Source of the DNA: Streptomyces sp. SA15
GTDB lineage: Bacteria > Actinomycetota > Actinomycetes > Streptomycetales > Streptomycetaceae
Direction of reading: 5' to 3'
Length of the DNA stretch: 64,000 nt
NCBI RefSeq assembly: GCF_002291145.1
Contig: NZ_NTGE01000084.1
Coordinates: forward strand, 39,224-103,223
This document shows, one piece after another, positions 27,217 through 36,626 of the stretch; position 1 is the stretch's first letter, and the number at the start of each line of letters is the position of its first letter. The notes below the pieces were generated by a model. That model saw only the letters and a list, made by a program, of their open reading frames with translations, was not told the origin of the DNA and did not search any database. Position numbers and translations under genes: made by a program.

Positions 27217-27316
27217 CTGCGCTTGGGCCGCGTCAGCTCCAGCCGTGACGGCACTTCGGTCGCGTCAGTTCCAGCCGTGACGGCGCTTGGGCCGCGTCAG
27301 CTCCAGCCGTAGCGTT
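27173..27316. repeat. Tandem repeat of about 32 bp derived from the PemK gene 3' end
   Basis: Units start at 27173, 27203, 27230, 27262 and 27294, each beginning GCGTC and containing CCAGC-GTGA. The third and fourth are full 32-bp units differing at few positions; the first two are diverged or shortened. The fifth unit (27294-27316) covers the last codons and stop (YGWS-stop) of the PemK-like gene on the minus strand. The array looks like repeated duplication of that gene's tail, invading the truncated PARG gene. Confidence 0.85.
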
Positions 27317-27752
27317 CCCGAAGCCGGTGCCGGACCAGGTTGAACCGCATCCGGTCCAGGGCGCACGCCTCCCGGCGCATGCCGGCCTCGTGCAGCCGCA
27401 GTACCCGGTCCACGTCGACCCACGAGTCCCGCCCCGACCGGTCCCAGGGCCCGTTCCCGATCGGCACCCACTCCCGGTCGCCGTCGTGGCGCTTGCTCGA
27501 CAGCTGCACGGCGAGGAAGGTGCCGCCGGCCTCGCGGGCGACGACGAGCACGGGGCGGTCCTTGCCCCGGCCGTCGTTCTCCTCGAAGGGGACCCAGGTC
27601 CAGACGATCTCGCCGGGATCCGGGTCCCCGTCGTGCGCGGGCGAGTACTCCGTGCGCACCCGGCCCACCTCACGGGGGTCGGCCTCGGTGGTGGCGGAGG
27701 GGCCGGACCGGCCGGGCACGTTCTCATCGGCTTCTTCGGTAAACACAGTCAC
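27297..27752 (-). CDS. PemK/MazF-family toxin-like protein
   Basis: This 151-residue protein has the MazF/PemK fold signature: GEIVWTWVPFEENDGRGKDRPVLVVAREAGG at about residues 48-78, followed by VQLSSKRHDGDREW and a late WVDVDRVLRL strand. Family members are sequence-specific endoribonucleases. No antitoxin gene lies next to it, and the N-terminal 40 residues are charged and probably disordered, so it may be a stand-alone housekeeping relative rather than a true toxin. The GTG start has no strong ribosome site. Confidence 0.8.
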   Translation of the reverse strand: MTVFTEEADENVPGRSGPSATTEADPREVGRVRTEYSPAHDGDPDPGEIVWTWVPFEENDGRGKDRPVLVVAREAGGTFLAVQLSSKRHDGDREWVPIGNGPWDRSGRDSWVDVDRVLRLHEAGMRREACALDRMRFNLVRHRLRERYGWS

Positions 27753-27792
27753 GGACGCAACGTTAGAGCCCGTGGCTCGGCCCCCGCTCGGC

Positions 27793-29280
27793 TCACCCCC
27801 CGTCCTTCTCCACCGGCACTTTCTGCGCGGGAGGCGTCACGACCCCGCCGAGGGGCGAATTCCCGTTCGTGGCCTGCCCGTTCTGGTTCATCGACGCGAG
27901 CAGCTGACGGGCCAGGCCCAGCCCCGTCCCGCCCATGGTGAGCGCCTTGGCGAGCATGTCCGCCATGCCGTCGGCGCCGTTGAGCACCACCATGTTGTCG
28001 ACGCTGCCGAACGCGGAAGCGCCGGCCTTCACGATCTCCGGCCAGTTCTCGGCGAGTTGCTGGGCGACGACGGCCTCCTGGTTCTCGGCGAGGGCGGCGG
28101 CCCGCGCCTTGATGGTCTCCGCCTCCGCGAGACCCTGGGCCTTGGTCGCCTCGGCCTCCGCGAGACCCCTGGCCTGGGCCGCGGCGGCCTCGGCCTCACC
28201 GGTGGCCCGGGTCGCCGCGGCCATGGCCGTACCCCGGGTCTTGGTCGCCTCGGCCTCGGCGCCCGCGGCCGTCTTGACCCGGGTCGCCTCGGCCGCGGCC
28301 GCCAGCTCCGTCTCCTTCGCCTTGGCCTCGGCCGCCGAGATCCGCGCGTCGCGCTCGGCCTCGGCCAGCGTGCGCTTCTCGTAGGCCTGCGCGTCCGCGG
28401 GCTTGCGGACGTCTGCCTGGAGTTGCTGCTCACGCCGGTGGGCTTCCAGCTCGGCGACCCGCGTCTCCTGGACGACGACCTCCTGCCGGGCCGCGGCGTC
28501 GGCGAGCGGACCGGCCTGCCGGGCCTTCGCACCCGCCTTGTCGCGCTCGGCCTGATAGCCGGCCTGGAGGATCTCGCTGTCCCGGGTCGCCTCCGCCATC
28601 CGCGCGAACGACTGCTGCTCGGCCTCGGTGGCCAGCCGGTTCGCCTCCGCCTGCGCGATCCGCGCGTCCCGCTGGACCGCCGCCGCGTGCGGCATCGCCA
28701 GGTTCTGGATGTACCCGGTCGGGTCCTCGATCTCGTGGATCTGCAACGAGTCCACGATCAGGCCCAGCTTCTCCATCTCCGTACCGCAGGCCGCCCGGGT
28801 CTGCCCGGTGAGCTTCTCCCGGTCGCGGATCATGTCCTCGACCGTCAACCCGCCCACGATGGACCGCAGATGACCGGCGAAGACGTTGTGCACCCGCTCC
28901 GCCATCAGCTTCTGCTGGTCGAGGAAACGGCGAGCCGCGTTGGCGATCGACACGAAGTCGTCGCCCACCTTGAAGATGACCACGCCCCGCACCTTGAGCG
29001 GAATGCCCTGGTGGGTCACGCAGTCCACATGCAGTTCGGTCTCGTTCAGATCGAGCGACAGCTTGCGCACCGCCTGCACACCGGGCAGCACCAGCGTGCC
29101 GCGCCCGGTGACGATGCGGAACCCCATCCCTTCCTCGAGGCCCTCCGTCCGGTGCTTGGAACCGGAGATGATGAGTGCCTCGTTGGGTTCGGCGACCCGC
29201 CACATCAACTTGAACAGACCGATCACGACGAGAACGGCGAGAAGGGCCGCTCCCGCAACGACGCCGACAACCATCGGCAT
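27793..29280 (-). CDS. Flotillin/SPFH-domain membrane scaffold protein
   Basis: This 495-residue protein has an N-terminal membrane segment (about residues 3-25), an SPFH/band 7 domain (about 30-220, including EALIISGSKH and TEMEKLGLIVDSLQIHEIED), and a long Ala/Glu-rich coiled coil (about 220-420, with many AEAEAT-type repeats). It ends in a Gly/Asn-rich tail. Flotillins organise functional membrane microdomains. Start ATG 29280 lies three bases from AAAGGGGG; ATG 29274 has better spacing (9). The small NfeD-like gene upstream is the usual flotillin partner. Confidence 0.92.
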   Translation of the reverse strand: MPMVVGVVAGAALLAVLVVIGLFKLMWRVAEPNEALIISGSKHRTEGLEEGMGFRIVTGRGTLVLPGVQAVRKLSLDLNETELHVDCVTHQGIPLKVRGVVIFKVGDDFVSIANAARRFLDQQKLMAERVHNVFAGHLRSIVGGLTVEDMIRDREKLTGQTRAACGTEMEKLGLIVDSLQIHEIEDPTGYIQNLAMPHAAAVQRDARIAQAEANRLATEAEQQSFARMAEATRDSEILQAGYQAERDKAGAKARQAGPLADAAARQEVVVQETRVAELEAHRREQQLQADVRKPADAQAYEKRTLAEAERDARISAAEAKAKETELAAAAEATRVKTAAGAEAEATKTRGTAMAAATRATGEAEAAAAQARGLAEAEATKAQGLAEAETIKARAAALAENQEAVVAQQLAENWPEIVKAGASAFGSVDNMVVLNGADGMADMLAKALTMGGTGLGLARQLLASMNQNGQATNGNSPLGGVVTPPAQKVPVEKDGG

Positions 29281-29413
29281 ACGCCCCCTTTGCATGGTGC
29301 CCTTTCGGCACCGAACGAAGGGAGTGTGCGCCCGGGCGACGCCCGGGTACAGACGCGGGCCGATCCTTGTCGAAACCTTGACACAAACAGCTCTCACCTG
29401 CGGCGCAGCGGGC

Positions 29414-29632
29414 TCAACTGTCGTACGCCGCCTGGACGTAGACCGTTCTCGGCGGCAGGTACTCCACGACCATCACCACCGTGCCCCGCTCGATGCGGTC
29501 AGTGCCGGAGGCGGGGTAGGCGAGGAAGTGCTCGGCGCCACCACGCACACGGACGATCACCTCGCCGACCAGTCCGGGCCCGATCGTCCCGGTGACCCGT
29601 CCCATGAGCCCGACCATCGACGCGTCGTCCAT
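29414..29632 (-). CDS. NfeD-like OB-fold protein
   Basis: This 72-residue soluble protein has the pattern of the NfeD C-terminal OB-fold domain: GLMGRVTGTIGPGLVGEVIVRV at the start, RIERGTVVMVVEYLPPRTVYV at the end. NfeD domains are encoded beside flotillin/SPFH genes and are thought to act with them at the membrane. This copy has no membrane segment. A 133-bp gap separates it from the flotillin gene, so co-transcription is likely but not assured. No clear ribosome site is seen. Confidence 0.75.
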   Translation of the reverse strand: MDDASMVGLMGRVTGTIGPGLVGEVIVRVRGGAEHFLAYPASGTDRIERGTVVMVVEYLPPRTVYVQAAYDS

Positions 29633-29644
29633 GGGCACAGGGTA

Positions 29645-29699
29645 AGGGGTCCTTGCACTATGAGCGCGCGACCCGGGCTGGCATAGTGCAAGGACCCCT
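29645..29699. repeat. 18-bp perfect inverted repeat with 19-bp spacer
   Basis: Arms 29645-29662 (AGGGGTCCTTGCACTATG) and 29682-29699 are exact reverse complements. The element lies between the amidase stop (29728) and the NfeD-like start (29632). It could be a terminator, but the 19-bp spacer is long for one. The first 13 bp of the arm recur exactly at 42487-42499, at the break point of a truncated gene, so it may belong to a mobile repeat family. Confidence 0.9.
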
Positions 29700-29727
29700 A
29701 AGGGCCGAACGCCTTGTCCGAACGCCC

Positions 29728-31149
29728 TTATGCAGCGGGGGAATCCGAGGCGACCGGCTGCGGCCATGCCTCGTGCCAGCGCAGCTCCGCCTCCAACTGG
29801 GCGGCCAGACAGACGAGCAGCGGCTCGCTGTTCGCCGGCCCGAGGAGCTGGGCGCCGACCGGCAGCCCGCCGGCGACGAAACCGGCGGGGACATTGACGC
29901 CCGGCCAGCCCAGCACGTTCCACGGCCAGGCGTAGGGGCAGGCGGCGATCATCGCGCGGTCCGTGGCGAAGCCGTTGAGATGCAGCAGCGCGCCGATGCG
30001 CGGCGGGGGAGCGGCCGTCGTCGGCGCGAGGATCGCGTCGTACGTCTCGAAGAACACGCCGATACGGCGTTGCAGGGCCGCCTCGGCGCGCCGGGCCGCC
30101 CGCAGCGGGGCGCCGCCGAGCAGTTCGCCCAGCCGGGCGGCCTCGCGGGTGCGGCGGTCGAGGAGCGCGGGGAAGGGCGTCTCGCGGACCCGCTCGGCGA
30201 TCCCGGCGGTGGCGCGCGGCACGAAGGTCAGCCCGATCTGGCCGTACGGTGGATCGGCCTCGACGACCGTATGCCCCAAGTCGCTGAGTTTCTCGGCGAG
30301 TTGGACGACCTGGGCTCGTACCTCCGGCTGGAGTCGGGCGGGCACGGCGGTGAACGGCGGCTTAAGGGCGAGCGCGATGCGCAGTCGGCCGGGGTCACGG
30401 CCCACCGCCTCCGAGGCGTTCACGGCCGGCGGCCGGTGCGGGTCGAGCTCGTGGTTGCCGCTCGCCGCGTCCAGGAGCAGGGCCGCGTCGGCGACCGTGC
30501 GGGCGAGGGTGCCGTTGACCGTGATGCCCTGGAAGGACTCGCCGCGCGGCCAGGTCGAGATCCGGCCGCGCTGTGGCTTGATGCCGATGAGATGGGTCCA
30601 GGAGGCCGGGATCCGCACCGACCCGGCTCCGTCCGAGCCGAGCGCGGCGGGCACGAGACCGGCGGCGACCGCGGCGGCCGAGCCGCCGGACGAGCCGCCC
30701 GGGGTGTGCTCGGGGCTCCACGGATTGCGGGTCGCGCCGAAGGCCGGCCCCTCGGTGAAGGGCCACTGCCCGAACTCGCAGGTGTTGGTCTTGCCGATGA
30801 TCACGGCTCCGGCCGCGCGCAGCCGCCGTACCGCCTCGCCGTCCTCGGCGACCGGCGGGAACTCACCCTGACAGCCGAACGCGGTCGGCTCGCCCGCCAC
30901 GTCCATGTCGTCCTTGACGGCCACCGGCACTCCGAGGAGCGGCTTTCGCATCCCGGCGGCCAGTTCCTCGTCCGCCGCCTCCGCCTCGGCGAGCGCCGCC
31001 TCGGCCCGTACGATCCGGAAGGCGTTCAGGGAGCCTTGCGTGGCCTCGATCCGCGCCAGGGCCCGCTCCACGAGCGCCTGGGAGGTCAGCTCCCCGTCGG
31101 CCAGGGCACGGGCGGACTCAGCGAGGCCTGCGGAACGGTCTGGCGTCAT
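29728..31149 (-). CDS. Amidase (amidase-signature family)
   Basis: This 473-residue hydrolase has the Ser-cisSer-Lys triad motifs: Lys in GVPVAVKDDMDVAG near residue 80, and the serine-rich loop HTPGGSSGGSAAAVAAG near residues 152-168 followed by SVRIPAS. Family members hydrolyse amides, including Glu-tRNA(Gln)-type, but this stand-alone protein lacks GatB/GatC neighbours and is probably catabolic. ATG 31149 has GGAGG eight bases upstream; GTG 31158 directly abuts that site and is unlikely. Substrate unknown. Confidence 0.88.
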   Translation of the reverse strand: MTPDRSAGLAESARALADGELTSQALVERALARIEATQGSLNAFRIVRAEAALAEAEAADEELAAGMRKPLLGVPVAVKDDMDVAGEPTAFGCQGEFPPVAEDGEAVRRLRAAGAVIIGKTNTCEFGQWPFTEGPAFGATRNPWSPEHTPGGSSGGSAAAVAAGLVPAALGSDGAGSVRIPASWTHLIGIKPQRGRISTWPRGESFQGITVNGTLARTVADAALLLDAASGNHELDPHRPPAVNASEAVGRDPGRLRIALALKPPFTAVPARLQPEVRAQVVQLAEKLSDLGHTVVEADPPYGQIGLTFVPRATAGIAERVRETPFPALLDRRTREAARLGELLGGAPLRAARRAEAALQRRIGVFFETYDAILAPTTAAPPPRIGALLHLNGFATDRAMIAACPYAWPWNVLGWPGVNVPAGFVAGGLPVGAQLLGPANSEPLLVCLAAQLEAELRWHEAWPQPVASDSPAA

Positions 31150-31433
31150 GCGGTCCACCTCCGGAAAACGCGTTGTCTACCGAACGGTAACGTCCGGGAG
31201 GGCCCGGTGGAACGACCCTGGCGGGACTGGAACTCCGGCAGCGGACTCGGCCGGCCGCCACAGCCTTTCCACAGGGCCTGCAAGGTCCTGCTCAAACCAT
31301 TGACGCACTGTTGCCCCAGCTCTACCTTCTGACCGACTTTCCGAACCTAGTTCGGAATTTCGAACACGCTGCGCATGTGAGCCGCATGAGATCGCGCCGC
31401 AAGAAGCCGTAAGAGTCCGAGGGAGAGCCGCCC

Positions 31434-32828
31434 GTGACCACCAGACCCCCCACGCCGCCACCGTCCCGCCGCACCCTGCTGCGCGGGCTGGCCGCCCTGC
31501 CGGCCTCGGCCGTCCTGCTGGGCGAGATGCCCGGCCTGCTCGGCACGGCCCTGGCCGCCGCCCCGCCGAGCGGCTCCGCCACCCGCTACACCATCGTGCC
31601 GTTCCTCAACAGCAACGACGGCACCGTGAACGTCTACCAGTCCGACGACGCCACCGACTTCCGGCTCGCCAAGTCGTCGGCCTACACCCCGCCCAGCAAC
31701 CGCATCCGCGACGCGAGCATCCTCAAGCACACGAACGGCTACTACTACATCACCTACACCACGCACACCTGGCAGGACCCGAGCACCACGATCGGCTTCG
31801 CCCGCAGCACCGACCGGGTCAACTGGACCTTCCTGTACGACTACACGGTTCCGATCGCCAACCTGTCCCGGGCGTGGGCGCCGGAGTGGTTCGTCGACAG
31901 CGACGGCAGCGTGAACGTCATCGTGTCCTGCTCGACGACGAACGACGAGTGGATCTTCACGCCGTACCTGCTGAGAGCCACCAACTCGGCGCTCACGGCG
32001 TGGAGTTCACCGGTGGCCCTCTCCGGCATCGGCGCGAACCACATCGACACGTACATCGTGAAGATCGGCTCCACCTACCACGCCTTCACGAAGAACGAGA
32101 CGACCAAGTACATCGAGTACGCGACGGCCTCCCGGCTCACCGGCCCCTACACCATCAGCAGGACGGGCAACTGGGCGGGCTGGGGCAGCTACCGCGAGGG
32201 CCCGGCGCTGGTGCAGCTCGACAACGGCGGCTGGCGGATCTTCTTCGACGGCTACGGCGACGGCACCTACTACTACAGCGACAGCTACGACACCTTCGCC
32301 ACCTGGTCGGCCCCGGCCGCCCTGCCCGTCGTCTCCGGCACGGCACGCCACTTCACGGTGATCAAGGAGACGGTCTCCGGCGGCCCGAGCCTGGCGAAGA
32401 ACGTCACCCGCTCCTTCCGTTCGGCCAACTTCTCCACCCGCTACTGGCAGTCGCAGTCCTCCCTGCTCAACCTCCCCGTGGTGAGCGGCTCCAGCACGAC
32501 CGCCGAGAAGCAGGCCTCCACCTTCACGGTCGTGGCCGGCCTCGCGGACTCGGGCGGCTACTCCTTCCGGGACACCGCCGGCAACTACCTGCGCCACTGG
32601 GACTTCCGCGCCCGCTTCGACGCGAACGACGGCACGACGACGTTCGCCAGGGACGCGACGTTCATCGCCCGCACGGGCACGACGAGCGGTTCGCTCCGCT
32701 TCGAGTCGTACAACTATCCCGGGTACTACCTGCGCCACTACAACTACCAGTTGAGGGTGGAGCGGACGAACGGGACGGATCTGTTCCGGCAGGACAGTTC
32801 GTTCGTGCCGGTGGCAGCCTGGGCCTGA
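31434..32828 (+). CDS. Secreted GH43-like alpha-L-arabinofuranosidase with AbfB domain
   Basis: This is a 464-residue Tat-exported enzyme: SRRTLLRG twin-arginine motif at residues 11-18 and a signal ending near ALAA. Residues about 50-310 look like a five-bladed beta-propeller of the GH43 clan (RDASILKHTNGYYYITYT, RAWAPEWFVD, EGPALVQLDNGGWRIFFDGYGDG). The C-terminal 140 residues match the AbfB/CBM42 arabinose-binding trefoil (YPGYYLRHYNYQLRV, DLFRQDSSF). It should release arabinose from plant polysaccharide outside the cell. The GTG follows a GAGGGAGAG site. A ThrPro-rich leader precedes the Tat motif. Confidence 0.85.
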   Translation: MTTRPPTPPPSRRTLLRGLAALPASAVLLGEMPGLLGTALAAAPPSGSATRYTIVPFLNSNDGTVNVYQSDDATDFRLAKSSAYTPPSNRIRDASILKHTNGYYYITYTTHTWQDPSTTIGFARSTDRVNWTFLYDYTVPIANLSRAWAPEWFVDSDGSVNVIVSCSTTNDEWIFTPYLLRATNSALTAWSSPVALSGIGANHIDTYIVKIGSTYHAFTKNETTKYIEYATASRLTGPYTISRTGNWAGWGSYREGPALVQLDNGGWRIFFDGYGDGTYYYSDSYDTFATWSAPAALPVVSGTARHFTVIKETVSGGPSLAKNVTRSFRSANFSTRYWQSQSSLLNLPVVSGSSTTAEKQASTFTVVAGLADSGGYSFRDTAGNYLRHWDFRARFDANDGTTTFARDATFIARTGTTSGSLRFESYNYPGYYLRHYNYQLRVERTNGTDLFRQDSSFVPVAAWA

Positions 32829-33693
32829 GCTGGGCCCTTGCTGATCTGGGCAGTGTGCACTGGTTGTGCACTGGGTGGGGCGGCCAAGCCCGGCTGCGGC
32901 CCGGGCGTTGAGCATCGGATCGAGCCGTCCTCCACGGGAGGAGTGCACTCCCTGGCGTGAAGGCGGGGGCGGGATGAGCGGCCCGAAGAGGCCGACGGAC
33001 TCCTCGTGGCGCATACCCCCCAACTCCTGCCAGGATCAGTCGCCGAGATTCTGATGGACGCGGCCGACAACTTCCCCGCCAGAAACTGGGGTGTGCGGGA
33101 GTTCGTACGGCGGGTGGCGGATGCCACCGGGGATGACGAGGAGACCGCAGGACCAGCCGTTCCGGGCTGGGCCGGAGGGCAGGACCCGACCTCGTGATCG
33201 AGGCGACCCGTTGGGCCGGGAACGCGGCGGTCGTCACCGGCGACCCCGAAAGTCGTCGGTGACTGTGACGGTCGAGACCGGAGCGCTGACCGTCCGGGAG
33301 GGAACCGGAGGGCTCAAACCCCTCACCGACGCCGCATGCCCAGGTTGTCGGCTCGGCCCGGTCCATGTCCCAAGGCATCAGCCGACCGGCCCCGGACGTA
33401 GTTGCCCTCACCGGTGACGGCGGCGATCTGTGTCCCGCCCGTTCTCTCGAGCCCGATGTGCTCCCGGGCCTGCGTGCCCGCCGCCCAAGGAACCGCTGAT
33501 GCAGGCACAGGGGTCGCAGCGGTCGTCGTAGTGTCGTGGCGCCGCCCGCGCCCATGTGAGCCGGCCATGGTGGCGCGGACTCCCCATCGCCCGGAACCGG
33601 TCCGCCATCACCTGGGAGGCGGAGGTGCCGTAGCCGACCAGCAGGACGTGCGCCGGCTTGCCGCTCCAGGGCGGAGCGCGCAGCCTGGGCGTT
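32829..33693. other. Decayed intergenic stretch
   Basis: These 865 bp hold no intact gene. A short open frame at 33006-33197 gives an acidic 60-residue peptide without a recognised family. Near 33190-33262 another frame reads VIEATRWAGNAAVVTGDPE, which resembles the end of PIN-domain (VapC-like) toxins. On the minus strand near 33600-33670 a piece reads AHVLLVGYGTSASQVMADRF with no start or continuation. I take these as remnants of one or more lost genes, with low certainty for each identity. Confidence 0.4.
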
Positions 33694-35748
33694 GTGACGC
33701 TCTCCCACGGCACGCTGGCGCACCGGCTGATCGCCGACCATCTCGTCGACGGGCGGATGGAACCCGGCCAGGAGATCGGCCTGCGGATCGATCAGACGCT
33801 CACCCAGGACGCCACCGGCACGCTGGTCATGCAGGAGCTGGAGGCGCTCGGGCTGGACCGGGTCCGTACCGAGGTCAGCGTGCAGTACGTCGACCACAAC
33901 CTGCTCCAGGCGGACGAGCGCAACGCCGAGGACCACGCCTTCCTGCGCTCCGCCTGCCGCCGCTTCGGGATCTGGTACTCCAAGCCCGGCAACGGCGTCT
34001 CCCACCCCACCCACATGCACCGCTTCGGCATCCCCGGCAAGACGCTCGCCGGATCCGACTCCCACACCTGCGCCGCCGGGTCGCTCGGCATGCTCGCGCT
34101 CGGCACCGGCGGCCTGGAGGTCGCGCTCGCCATGGCCGGACGGCCCCTGCACGTGACCATGCCGGAGATCTGGGGCATCCGCCTGACCGGCCGACTGCCG
34201 GACTGGGTGAGCGCCAAAGACGTGGTGCTGGAGCTGCTGCGGCGCCACGGCGTCAAGGGGGCGGTGAACCGGATCCTGGAGTACCACGGCCCGGGCCTTG
34301 AGCAGCTGACCGCCATGGACCGGCACGTCATCGCCAACATGGGCGCCGAACTGGGAGCCACGACGTCCGTCTTCCCTGCCGACGCCGCGGTGCGTGACTT
34401 CCTGCGCGCCGAGGACCGCGAGGCCGACTTCCGCGAGCTGGCCGTCGGGCCGGACGCCGTCTACGACCTGACCGACGAGATCGACCTCGCCTCGCTCGAA
34501 CCGCTCATCGCCCGCCCCACCTCGCCCGGCAACGTCGTGCCGGTGCGCGAGGTGGCGGGCGAGTCCATCGGGCAAGCCGTCATCGGTTCTTCCGCCAACC
34601 CCGGGCTGCGTGACTTCGCCGTCGCCGCGGCGATCGTCGCCGGCCGTCAGACCCACCCGGCCGTCAGCTTCGACGTCAACCCGACCTCCCGCGAGATCCT
34701 CGCCGACCTGACCAAGATGGGCTCCACCTTCGATCTGATCGCCTCCGGGGCCCGCATCCACCAGGCCGGATGCCTCGGCTGCATCGGCATGGGCCAGGCC
34801 CCCGCCCCCGGCCGCAACAGCCTGCGCACCTTCCCGCGCAACTTCCCCGGCCGCTCCGGCACCGAACAGGACGCGGTGTGGCTGTGCTCCCCGGAGACGG
34901 CCGCCGTCTGCGCCCTCACAGGCGAGATCACCGACCCCCGCGAGTGGGCGGCCAAGGAGGGCGTGCCCTACCCGCGGCCGCGCCTTCCCGAGCGCGCGTC
35001 GGTCAACCGCGCGATGCTCGAGCCGCCGCTGCCGCCCGAGGAGGCCGCCCGGATCGAACTGGAGCGCGGCCCCAACATTTCCGGCCTGCCCGACTTCGAC
35101 CCGCTGCCCGACCTGCTGGAGGGCCCGGTCCTGCTCAAGTGCGGCGACAACGTCTCCACCGACGAGATCTCACCGGCCGGAGCGAAAGCACTGCCGTACC
35201 GATCGAACGTCCCGAAGCTCGCCGAGTTCACCTTCACCCGCATCGACCCGGACTACCCCCGACGCGCCGCCGAACTCGCCACCGACGGCAGGCCCGGCGC
35301 GCATGTCGTCATCGGAGGGGAGAACTACGGCCAGGGCTCCTCCCGCGAGCACGCCGCCATCACCCCACGCCACCTGGGGCTGCGTGCCGTCGTCGCCAAG
35401 TCCTACGCCCGCATCCACTGGCAGAACCTGAGCAACTTCGGCATCCTGCCCCTGGAGTTCGACGATCCGGGCGACTACGACCGCATCGACATCGGCGACC
35501 GGCTACGGCTGGACAACCTCCACACCGCCCTGGCCCCCGGGGCCGAGCCCCACCTGCGGCTGCACAACACCACCAAGGACGAGACCTACCCGGTCCGCCA
35601 CCACCTCTCCGACGGCCGCCGCCGCACCGTACTCGCCGGAGGAACGATCGCTGCCCTCGCCCGCGAGGAGCAGCACCCGGGAAGTGCGGGCCCAGAGATT
35701 CCGGCCACCCCGGCGGACCCAGGGAACCTCAGTCACCACAGCGGCTGA
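33694..35748 (+). CDS. Aconitate hydratase, short (mitochondrial-like) type
   Basis: This 684-residue protein has aconitase motifs in order: VQYVDHNLLQAD, the SDSHTCAAGSLGMLALG segment with the first cluster Cys, CLGCIGMG with the other two cluster Cys (4Fe-4S), then the swivel domain with VSTDEISPAG, GGENYGQGSSREHAA and NFGILPLEF. It interconverts citrate and isocitrate through cis-aconitate, although related hydro-lyases use other tricarboxylates. Streptomyces normally carry a roughly 900-residue AcnA, so this short type is likely a second enzyme. The GTG at 33694 is where homology begins; no ribosome site is evident, and the DNA just upstream is decayed. Confidence 0.85.
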   Translation: MTLSHGTLAHRLIADHLVDGRMEPGQEIGLRIDQTLTQDATGTLVMQELEALGLDRVRTEVSVQYVDHNLLQADERNAEDHAFLRSACRRFGIWYSKPGNGVSHPTHMHRFGIPGKTLAGSDSHTCAAGSLGMLALGTGGLEVALAMAGRPLHVTMPEIWGIRLTGRLPDWVSAKDVVLELLRRHGVKGAVNRILEYHGPGLEQLTAMDRHVIANMGAELGATTSVFPADAAVRDFLRAEDREADFRELAVGPDAVYDLTDEIDLASLEPLIARPTSPGNVVPVREVAGESIGQAVIGSSANPGLRDFAVAAAIVAGRQTHPAVSFDVNPTSREILADLTKMGSTFDLIASGARIHQAGCLGCIGMGQAPAPGRNSLRTFPRNFPGRSGTEQDAVWLCSPETAAVCALTGEITDPREWAAKEGVPYPRPRLPERASVNRAMLEPPLPPEEAARIELERGPNISGLPDFDPLPDLLEGPVLLKCGDNVSTDEISPAGAKALPYRSNVPKLAEFTFTRIDPDYPRRAAELATDGRPGAHVVIGGENYGQGSSREHAAITPRHLGLRAVVAKSYARIHWQNLSNFGILPLEFDDPGDYDRIDIGDRLRLDNLHTALAPGAEPHLRLHNTTKDETYPVRHHLSDGRRRTVLAGGTIAALAREEQHPGSAGPEIPATPADPGNLSHHSG

Positions 35749-35810
35749 CCCGGCCACCGCCCGTGCGTCTGCTCACCCCTCGGGGGCTGCACCGCGTGCG
35801 TAGAGCTCGA

Positions 35811-36242
35811 TCAGGCAGCCGGCTGAAGGAGCAGTGCGCGGATGTCGTGCGGAAGTTGCTCCAGCGCCGCCTCCAGTTGACCGGGAGAGACGTGGTCGCG
35901 TACGACGGCGGTGACCACGGGAACGATCCGGGGCACGTCTTCGGCAGCGACCTTGGCCTCCTTGACGAACCGGTTCACGTAGCCTTCGCGGCCGTACTTG
36001 ACGGGTACGGCGCTGGGGTCCCAGCCGTCGTAGTAGGCGCCCCGCAGCAGGTCGGGAAGCTGCGCGGCGAAGTGGGCGGCCACGTCGACGGTGACCCGGT
36101 CGCGGAGCGTATGCAGCCAGGCGCGCAACACCCGGTGGGCGAGGTGGCGGTCCTCCGTCCCCAGGGCTTCGCACACCGCTTTCAACCAGATGTTGGCGGT
36201 GTGGATGGCGTGCTCGAAGTCGGTTGGATGTGTGGGAGGCAT
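35811..36242 (-). CDS. DUF2267 family protein
   Basis: This 143-residue helical protein has HTANIWLKAVCEALGTEDRHLAHRVLRAWLHTLRDR and LPDLLRGAYYDGWDP, the DUF2267 signature. The family is widespread in actinobacteria next to genes induced by hypoxia or dormancy, such as DUF1876, site-2 proteases and erythromycin-esterase-like proteins, which follow here. Biochemical function is unknown. The nicotinate phosphoribosyltransferase gene is divergent. Confidence 0.85.
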   Translation of the reverse strand: MPPTHPTDFEHAIHTANIWLKAVCEALGTEDRHLAHRVLRAWLHTLRDRVTVDVAAHFAAQLPDLLRGAYYDGWDPSAVPVKYGREGYVNRFVKEAKVAAEDVPRIVPVVTAVVRDHVSPGQLEAALEQLPHDIRALLLQPAA

Positions 36243-36626
36243 CGGGGTTGCCCTTCCGGTCTTCCGTGGCGCCCATGCGCTTCAGGGATTGCCGTGCCTG
36301 GCGGGCGGGCGGTGTTCGGCACTGGGAATGGCCGGCTCGATCGGATGTGGCGAGGGCGCGGGTCGTGGTTACCTGCCCGGTGTCGGTACCCCATGCCCTG
36401 CATGAGGGCACGCGGTGGCTTCCCCTTCCTCCCCTGGGTTTCCATGCTGGGACGGACATAACTGGTTGCCAGCATCGTCGGGCTCGCAGGAGGGCGCCGC
36501 TTGCTGGTGTCGGCCCTCTCCGCGCGCTTCCGTCCGTGATGCTTCAGTCGCTTCGGTCCATGACACGCGGAAACCCGCAAGGCAGGACATGCGATACCCG
36601 CAAGGGGGGCCGAGGAGGTGACGCTG
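36243..36626. other. Divergent promoter region of the stress-type cluster
   Basis: These 384 bp separate the DUF2267 and nicotinate phosphoribosyltransferase genes, which diverge. It is less GC-rich than coding DNA. I looked for a DosR/DevR-like dyad (GGGAC...GTCCC) and found no convincing one. The ribosome site GAGGAG of the right-hand gene is at 36612-36617. Confidence 0.4.
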
